DNA of 64,000 bases, from NCBI RefSeq assembly GCF_002847525.1, contig NZ_PKKM01000002.1, positions 180,992 through 244,991 on the forward strand, written 5' to 3'. Under the pieces are notes generated by a model. That model was not told the origin of the DNA, did not search any database, and saw nothing but the letters and a program-made list of their open reading frames with translations. This document shows positions 59,609-64,000 of the stretch, piece after piece. This DNA comes from Schaalia odontolytica (GTDB lineage Bacteria > Actinomycetota > Actinomycetes > Actinomycetales > Actinomycetaceae). Position 1 is the stretch's first letter. Each line of letters starts with the position of its first letter. Position numbers and translations under genes: made by a program.

Positions 59609-60313
59609 TTACTCGGCTGCGAGGATCTGCACAAGGGCCAGGTCGAGGGGGCGCGTGACCTTCATGGAGCGCTCGTCACCCGCGACGGTCTGGACGGAAC
59701 CCCCAATGGCCTCGACGAGACCGGCGTCGTCGGTGGCCGCAGCCGCCTCGTCCGCACCCAGGGAGGCACCCGCCTCGTGCGCGCGCATAAGGACATCCCA
59801 CCGGAAGCCCTGCGGGGTCTGCACGGCCACCATGTCGGAGCGACGGGGCGTGCCCGTCACGATGCCGGCGGCATCCACGGTCTTGAGGGTGTCGGTGACG
59901 GGCAGGACGGGAATGACCGCGCCCGCGCCGCCGGCGACCGCGTCGATGACGCGCTCGGTGACCTGCGAGGGCGTCAGGGGCCGCGCCGCGTCGTGCACGA
60001 GGACGACCGCGTCTGCGTCGCGCTCGCCGAGGGCGGCCAGGCCAAGGGCCACCGACTCCTGGCGCGAACGATCAGAGCCGGCGACGACGGTCAGGCGGTC
60101 GATATCGGTCAGGGCGCGCTGAAAATCCTCGATGGACGAGGCCGGGGCCGTCACGACGATCGCCCCCACTCCCCCGGCGCGTAGGCCGCGGGCCGCCCAC
60201 CACACGAGGGGGCGACCCGAGAGTTCAACGAGGGCCTTCGGACACTCGCAGCCAAGGCGAGAACCGGAGCCTGCGGCCGTCAGGACCGCGCAGGACTCAC
60301 TCTTCGACGGCAT
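59609..60313 (-). CDS. ispD: 2-C-methyl-D-erythritol 4-phosphate cytidylyltransferase
   Basis: 234 residues. Third step of the MEP pathway. AAGSGSRLG (CTP loop), [31 protein letters not shown] and the C-terminal [11 protein letters not shown] are all present. The start overlaps carD by 17 bp, the usual actinobacterial carD-ispD coupling. Its normal neighbour ispF is 8 kb away. Confidence 0.95.
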   Translation of the reverse strand: MPSKSESCAVLTAAGSGSRLGCECPKALVELSGRPLVWWAARGLRAGGVGAIVVTAPASSIEDFQRALTDIDRLTVVAGSDRSRQESVALGLAALGERDADAVVLVHDAARPLTPSQVTERVIDAVAGGAGAVIPVLPVTDTLKTVDAAGIVTGTPRRSDMVAVQTPQGFRWDVLMRAHEAGASLGADEAAAATDDAGLVEAIGGSVQTVAGDERSMKVTRPLDLALVQILAAE

Positions 60314-60815
60314 CTTCTTCGATCTCGATGCGACCCTCAGCCAGGACGGCGTCGAGGCGCTCGGCGGCGGCGGACTTTTCGATGTTGCGCGCCAGGGCCA
60401 GCTCGGAGGTGAGGATTCCGCGGGCCTTCGTCAGCATGCGCTTCTCACCCGTGGACAGCTTCTTCAGATCGTCGCGGCGGGTCAGGTCACGCACGACCTC
60501 GGCGACCTTGACGATGTCGCCGGTGGCGATCTTCTCCTGGTTCGCCTTGAAGCGACGCGACCAGTTGGTGGGCTCCTCGATATAGGGGGCGCGCAGAACG
60601 GAGAGGACCTCTTCAAGGCCGTCCTCGTCAACGATGTCGCGCACGCCGACCATGTCGACGTTTTCGGCGGGGACCTGAATCTCGAGGTCGCCCTGGTTCA
60701 CGCGCAGCTTCAGGTACGTCCGCTCCTCACCACGAATGGTGCGCGTCATGACCTCTTCGATCGTGGCTGCGCCGTGGTGCGGGTAGACGACCGTCTGACC
60801 GATTTCAAACGACAT
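60297..60815 (-). CDS. carD: CarD-family transcriptional regulator
   Basis: 172 residues. The N-terminal RNA-polymerase interaction domain ([22 protein letters not shown]) and the C-terminal helical DNA-binding domain with the minor-groove Trp in [11 protein letters not shown] match CarD, which stabilises open promoter complexes and is essential in mycobacteria. ATG 60815 has AGGAG about 9 nt upstream; the 50-codon in-frame extension is rejected. Confidence 0.96.
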   Translation of the reverse strand: MSFEIGQTVVYPHHGAATIEEVMTRTIRGEERTYLKLRVNQGDLEIQVPAENVDMVGVRDIVDEDGLEEVLSVLRAPYIEEPTNWSRRFKANQEKIATGDIVKVAEVVRDLTRRDDLKKLSTGEKRMLTKARGILTSELALARNIEKSAAAERLDAVLAEGRIEIEEDAVEE

Positions 60816-60852
60816 GGATGGACTCCTGAGTGCTTGCGTGGATAGCACAACT

Positions 60853-60858
60853 ATTCTA
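60853..60858 (-). promoter_or_regulatory. -10 box of the carD promoter
   Basis: TAGAAT on the minus strand, giving a leader of about 30 nt with AGGAG. The -35 region is weak, as is common in actinobacteria. Confidence 0.5.
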
Positions 60859-61045
60859 CCAGCTGGCGAGCAAAACCGACCCGTACAGTGTGAAAGCTCA
60901 ACGTTACACGCATACAAGGATCGACACAAACCAACTTCAAGCACGACCGCAATTCGTCCCAGCATGCGACCCTGCTCACGGTCAAACGTGCACCATAAGG
61001 ACGGTCATCACACCCAAAAACGCGCAGGATTCTGGGCATAACGAA

Positions 61046-61079
61046 GCCCCGGCCTCGCCCATGCAGACGAGGCCGGGGC
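61046..61079 (-). terminator. gpmA terminator
   Basis: GCCCCGGCCTCG (61046-61057) pairs perfectly with CGAGGCCGGGGC (61068-61079), 12 nt past the gpmA stop. Confidence 0.85.
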
Positions 61080-61090
61080 AACGCGTCAGA

Positions 61091-61828
61091 TCACTTGCCC
61101 TGGTTGGCAACCGCGGCGATCTTCGCCTCGGCCTCGGGATCCAGGTAGGTGCCGCCCTTCTTAATGGGCTTAAGGGTCTCCTCGTCGAGCTCGTACACCA
61201 GCGGAATACCGGTGGGGATGTTGACGCCGGCGATGTCCTCGTCGGAGATCTCATCCAGGTGCTTGACGATGGCGCGCAGCGAGTTGCCGTGCGCGGCAAT
61301 CATGACGGTCTTGCCGGTCTTGATCGCGGGAACGATGGTCTCATCCCAGTAGGGCAGCAGACGCGCGATGACGTCCTTGAGGCACTCGCTCATGGGGACG
61401 GGCTCACCGGCGTAGCGGGGATCCTGATCCTGCGAATACTCGGAGCCGGCCTCGATGGCGGGCGGGGCCACGTCGAAGGAACGGCGCCACAGCATGAACT
61501 GATCCTCGCCGTACTCGTCGCGGATTTCCTTCTTGTTCTTGCCCTGGAGCGCACCGTAGTGACGCTCGTTGAGGCGCCAGTTGCGCTCAACGGGGATCCA
61601 GTGGCGATCAGCAGCGTCGAGGGCGAGGTTCGCGGTCATGATGGCGCGACGCAGCATCGACGTGAACAGGAGGTCAGGCTTCACGCCCGCTTCCTTGAGG
61701 AGCTCGCCACCGTGGGTAGCCTCCGCGCGGCCCTTGTCCGACAGCGGAACATCCACCCAACCGGTGAAGAGGTTCTTTGCATTCCATTCGCTCTCGCCGT
61801 GGCGGAGCAGCACCAGTTTGTAGCTCAT
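61091..61828 (-). CDS. gpmA: 2,3-bisphosphoglycerate-dependent phosphoglycerate mutase
   Basis: 245 residues, full length. [10 protein letters not shown] with phosphorylated His10, [24 protein letters not shown] [13 protein letters not shown], and [14 protein letters not shown] with the second catalytic His. Interconverts 3- and 2-phosphoglycerate in glycolysis. GGAGAC precedes the ATG. Confidence 0.97.
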   Translation of the reverse strand: MSYKLVLLRHGESEWNAKNLFTGWVDVPLSDKGRAEATHGGELLKEAGVKPDLLFTSMLRRAIMTANLALDAADRHWIPVERNWRLNERHYGALQGKNKKEIRDEYGEDQFMLWRRSFDVAPPAIEAGSEYSQDQDPRYAGEPVPMSECLKDVIARLLPYWDETIVPAIKTGKTVMIAAHGNSLRAIVKHLDEISDEDIAGVNIPTGIPLVYELDEETLKPIKKGGTYLDPEAEAKIAAVANQGK

Positions 61829-62062
61829 GTCTCCATTCTCCCACAGGTAGGGGCCACCTCCTACACCCCGTGGCGTTGATCACGCCACAGCTTGGACAGT
61901 CCCCCCACCACCCCCACCCGAGGCATCGAAGCCTTGTTCGAACAAACACCCCGGACATACCCTGATTATCCCCTGACCGGCACGTCATTTTCCCCTGACA
62001 GCCTTGATATTCCGCGGTTTTACATAATTACCGGAACAGTGTGCGCGTGATTCTATTTCCCG

Positions 62063-62068
62063 TACGGT
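62063..62068 (+). promoter_or_regulatory. -10 box of a leaderless start (OmpA-domain lipoprotein)
   Basis: TACGGT, 7 nt, then ATG 62076; no ribosome binding site. Confidence 0.5.
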
Positions 62069-62075
62069 TAAGAAC

Positions 62076-63287
62076 ATGAACATCACACGACGTACCTTGG
62101 CAGCCTCCACTCTCATCGCTGCGACCGCTCTCGCCCTCGGCGCCTGCGGCTCCTCGAAGCCCCAGGCAACCGACACGTCCCCCGCCGCGGACCCGACGAC
62201 ACCGGCGGCCACCCAGTCGGCCACGGCCTCGTCCGTTCCGACCGTCCCCGGATACCGCCCCGGCGAAATCCCCCCGATCCCCCTGTTCGCCGTCCCCTCC
62301 ATCGACGTCTTCGCCTCCAACGCTGACAAGGCCATCGTCGATTCCGCATCCAAGACCCTCAACACGGTCCCCGGCATCACTGTGTCGCCCGCCAAGTGCG
62401 ACGGCACCTCCCTCGTGTCCGGTACGACAGTCTTCGGCGGTGACGGCTCGGCAGTCTCCTCCTCCGACAATGGCACCGTCGTCAACGACGGCCAGGGCGG
62501 TGGCACCATCACCGAGGGGCCAATTTCGATCATCTACGGCGGCGACGGTTCTGGCACCTACTCCAACGCCGAGACGATGGTGTCCCTCGTTGTGAGCGCG
62601 GACGGCTCCGGCACCTACTCCACCCCCACCACGAACATCAGCCTGGACGGCCACGGTGGCGGCAACTACTCCATCAACACGGAGATGGAGACGATCACCA
62701 TCGAGGCCGACGGCTCCGGCGTCTACTCCAAGGGAACCGCCACGATCATCAACAACGGTGACGGCACCGGCAGCTACACGGACGAGAAGCTGACGATTAT
62801 GAACAACGGCGACGGCACCGCGACCGTCAACGGCAAGGACGTCAAGGATGCGCCGAAGGTCGAGAAGATCGGCAAGCTCGGCAAGTTCCCGCCCGTCGCC
62901 AACCTCAAGCCCGTGGAATCCTGCGGCACCGTCATCACCCTGGAGGACGGCGTCCTCTTCGACTTCGGCAAGTCCGACATCCGCCCCGAGGCCGCCCAGA
63001 CCATCAAGTCCCTCGCGACCGTGCTCTCCAGCAACAAGGTTCCCGCTGCCCACATCTACGGACACACCGACTCCATCTCGGACGAGGCCTTCAACCTGCA
63101 GCTCTCCCAGGAGCGCGCGGATGCCGTGATGGCCGAGCTGAAGAAGGACGGCGTGAGCTCCACCCTGGACGCGACCGGCTACGGCGAGTCGAAGCCGGTG
63201 GCCCCCAACGAGAACGCCGACGGTTCGGACAACCCCTCGGGTCGCGCACTCAACCGCCGCGTCGAGATCTTCATCCCCGCGTTCTAG
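62076..63287 (+). CDS. OmpA-domain lipoprotein with DUF3060-like repeats
   Basis: 403 residues. Signal peptide and lipobox LGAC (Cys25). The middle third (about 115-245) has repeated GDGSGTYS-type beta-strand units like DUF3060 proteins. The C-terminal 115 residues are an OmpA/MotB peptidoglycan-binding domain: LFDFGKSDIRPEAAQ, IYGHTDS, LSQERADAV and NRRVEIF with the usual Asp and Arg ligands. It would tether the membrane to the cell wall. The next gene is a DUF3060-like lipoprotein, so the two probably act together. Start is leaderless after TACGGT. Confidence 0.88.
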   Translation: MNITRRTLAASTLIAATALALGACGSSKPQATDTSPAADPTTPAATQSATASSVPTVPGYRPGEIPPIPLFAVPSIDVFASNADKAIVDSASKTLNTVPGITVSPAKCDGTSLVSGTTVFGGDGSAVSSSDNGTVVNDGQGGGTITEGPISIIYGGDGSGTYSNAETMVSLVVSADGSGTYSTPTTNISLDGHGGGNYSINTEMETITIEADGSGVYSKGTATIINNGDGTGSYTDEKLTIMNNGDGTATVNGKDVKDAPKVEKIGKLGKFPPVANLKPVESCGTVITLEDGVLFDFGKSDIRPEAAQTIKSLATVLSSNKVPAAHIYGHTDSISDEAFNLQLSQERADAVMAELKKDGVSSTLDATGYGESKPVAPNENADGSDNPSGRALNRRVEIFIPAF

Positions 63288-63335
63288 TACCCTGACTAGC
63301 GCTTATCTACGACCGATCAACGAAAGGGAGACACC

Positions 63336-63794
63336 ATGTCCCTGAAGTCCCTCCTTCCCACCGCGGCCGCCGTCGCCGTCGCCACCCTGGCTCTCGCGGG
63401 CTGCTCCATGACCACCAACGTGTCCGGCGGCGACTCCTCCGCCCCCACCTCCTCTTCCTCCGAGGGCACGGACCATTCCGGCCACGACCACTCCGACAAG
63501 TCCGGCTCTGCGGAGAAGTCCGACGCTTCCGGTACCTTCACGATCGATGAGTCCAACGCGCACGTCGAGATCCCCGCGGGCACGAAGACCGTCGTCATCA
63601 ACGGCTCGAACAACCACATCGAGGGCGAGGCCGTCTCCGAGATCACGATCAACGGCTCCGCGAATGCCGTCGAGGTGAAGTCCGCCAGCAAGGTCTCCTT
63701 CACCGGCTCCAATAACACCGTCCAGTACGAGGACGGAAACGCTCCTCAGGTTGGCAGCGACTCGGGCGCGAATAACGCCGTCGCCAAGGGCTGA
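63336..63794 (+). CDS. DUF3060-like lipoprotein
   Basis: 152 residues. Signal peptide with lipobox LAGC (Cys23), a Ser/His-rich linker (DHSGHDHSDKSG) and a beta-rich domain with GSNNHIEG and GSNNTVQYE repeats typical of DUF3060. GGGAG lies 5 nt before the ATG. Cotranscription with the OmpA-domain gene 48 bp upstream is likely. Function unknown. Confidence 0.82.
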   Translation: MSLKSLLPTAAAVAVATLALAGCSMTTNVSGGDSSAPTSSSSEGTDHSGHDHSDKSGSAEKSDASGTFTIDESNAHVEIPAGTKTVVINGSNNHIEGEAVSEITINGSANAVEVKSASKVSFTGSNNTVQYEDGNAPQVGSDSGANNAVAKG

Positions 63795-63806
63795 CATTTT
63801 CAACAG

Positions 63807-63843
63807 GTGAGGGGCGGTGCGCTTGATCCGCACCACCCCTCAC
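63807..63843 (+). terminator. Terminator after the DUF3060-like gene
   Basis: 15-bp stem with one G-T pair (63807-63821 with 63829-63843), 12 nt past the stop. Confidence 0.8.
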
Positions 63844-63850
63844 TGCATGA

Positions 63851-63893
63851 ATACAAATTGTGGGTACGCACACTGCGTACCCACAATTTGTAT
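63851..63893. repeat. Perfect 20-bp inverted repeat next to IS end
   Basis: ATACAAATTGTGGGTACGCA (63851-63870) with its exact complement at 63874-63893, loop CAC. It lies 9 bp outside the predicted IS end. It may be a terminator or an insertion target. Confidence 0.85.
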
Positions 63894-63902
63894 GACTAAT
63901 GT

Positions 63903-64000
63903 GGCTCTTCATAATTGAGGGTGTAGTTGGGGTCTGAATCCTCCGGTTTCGAGGAGTGCTCGGGTGATGTAGTGGTTGAGGTTTCGGAATCCGAGTGCGG
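63903..64000 (-). mobile_element. ISL3-family insertion sequence, right end (truncated by window)
   Basis: GGCTCTTCATAATTGAGGG at 63903 resembles the terminal inverted repeats of ISL3 elements, which begin GGCTCTTC. The transposase stop falls inside this end. Only about 98 bp are present, so the other end and target duplication cannot be checked. Confidence 0.65.
63909..64000 (-). CDS. ISL3-like transposase, C-terminal fragment
   Basis: The visible 29 residues read ALGFRNLNHYITRALLETGG and then FRPQLHPQL before a TGA stop. This matches the C-terminal tail of ISL3-type transposases of actinobacteria (FR-N-Y-R-LL pattern). Partial at the window edge; whether the full gene is intact is unknown. 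Confidence 0.65.
   Translation of the reverse strand, partial: ALGFRNLNHYITRALLETGGFRPQLHPQL

Overview
The window is high-GC chromosomal DNA from a Gram-positive actinobacterium. Gene content and order suggest an oral or mucosal Actinomycetaceae member (Schaalia/Actinomyces type): CarD, pyruvate phosphate dikinase, ClpC, a kinase/FN3/MoxR/DUF58 locus like the PFNA cluster described in bifidobacteria, WXG100 proteins and many lipoproteins. The genus is an inference. No rRNA, tRNA or CRISPR array was seen.

Layout. (1) 30-8945, minus: an eight-gene iron-uptake operon, in transcription order an FTR1/EfeU-type permease with a duplicated extracytoplasmic domain, P19 lipoprotein, DUF2318 membrane redox protein, two FtsX-type permeases and their ATPase, an FMN-binding lipoprotein, and ApbE, which would flavinylate it. 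(2) 9269-10099, plus: a CPBP-family membrane protein. (3) 10100-11213: repeat-rich noncoding DNA. (4) 11214-13931: ppdK. (5) 14164-29070, minus: FHA protein, PP2C phosphatase, Ser/Thr kinase, transglutaminase-like protein whose catalytic residues appear lost, DUF58, MoxR ATPase and a 2037-residue Ig/FN3 surface protein. (6) 29257-31725: clpC, followed by a second repeat-rich gap. (7) 32495-38067: dtd, ygfZ-like, nitrobindin-like, membrane protein, purA, DUF456.

(8) 38232-43982, plus: an accessory island with a WXG100 protein, a 413-residue ESX-like protein and five tandem paralogues of a family I do not recognise. This is the best candidate for an undescribed system. (9) 44061-49865, minus: rlmB, DUF1697, cysS and thrC, with a third repeat-rich gap before cysS. 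(10) 49991-57131, plus: four paralogous membrane-anchored proteins with ispF embedded among them. (11) 57210-63794: MFS transporter, membrane protein, ispD, carD, gpmA, an OmpA-domain lipoprotein and a DUF3060-like lipoprotein. (12) The right edge enters an ISL3-type insertion sequence.

Two themes cross these regions. Three intergenic gaps (10.1-11.2, 31.7-32.5 and 45.7-46.8 kb) share noncoding repeats: 113-121 bp inverted-repeat elements, arrays in which direct copies face inverted copies of the same short word, and a long composite module. Also, at least nine genes start 6-7 nt after a TANNNT/TANAAA -10-like box, which indicates leaderless transcription.
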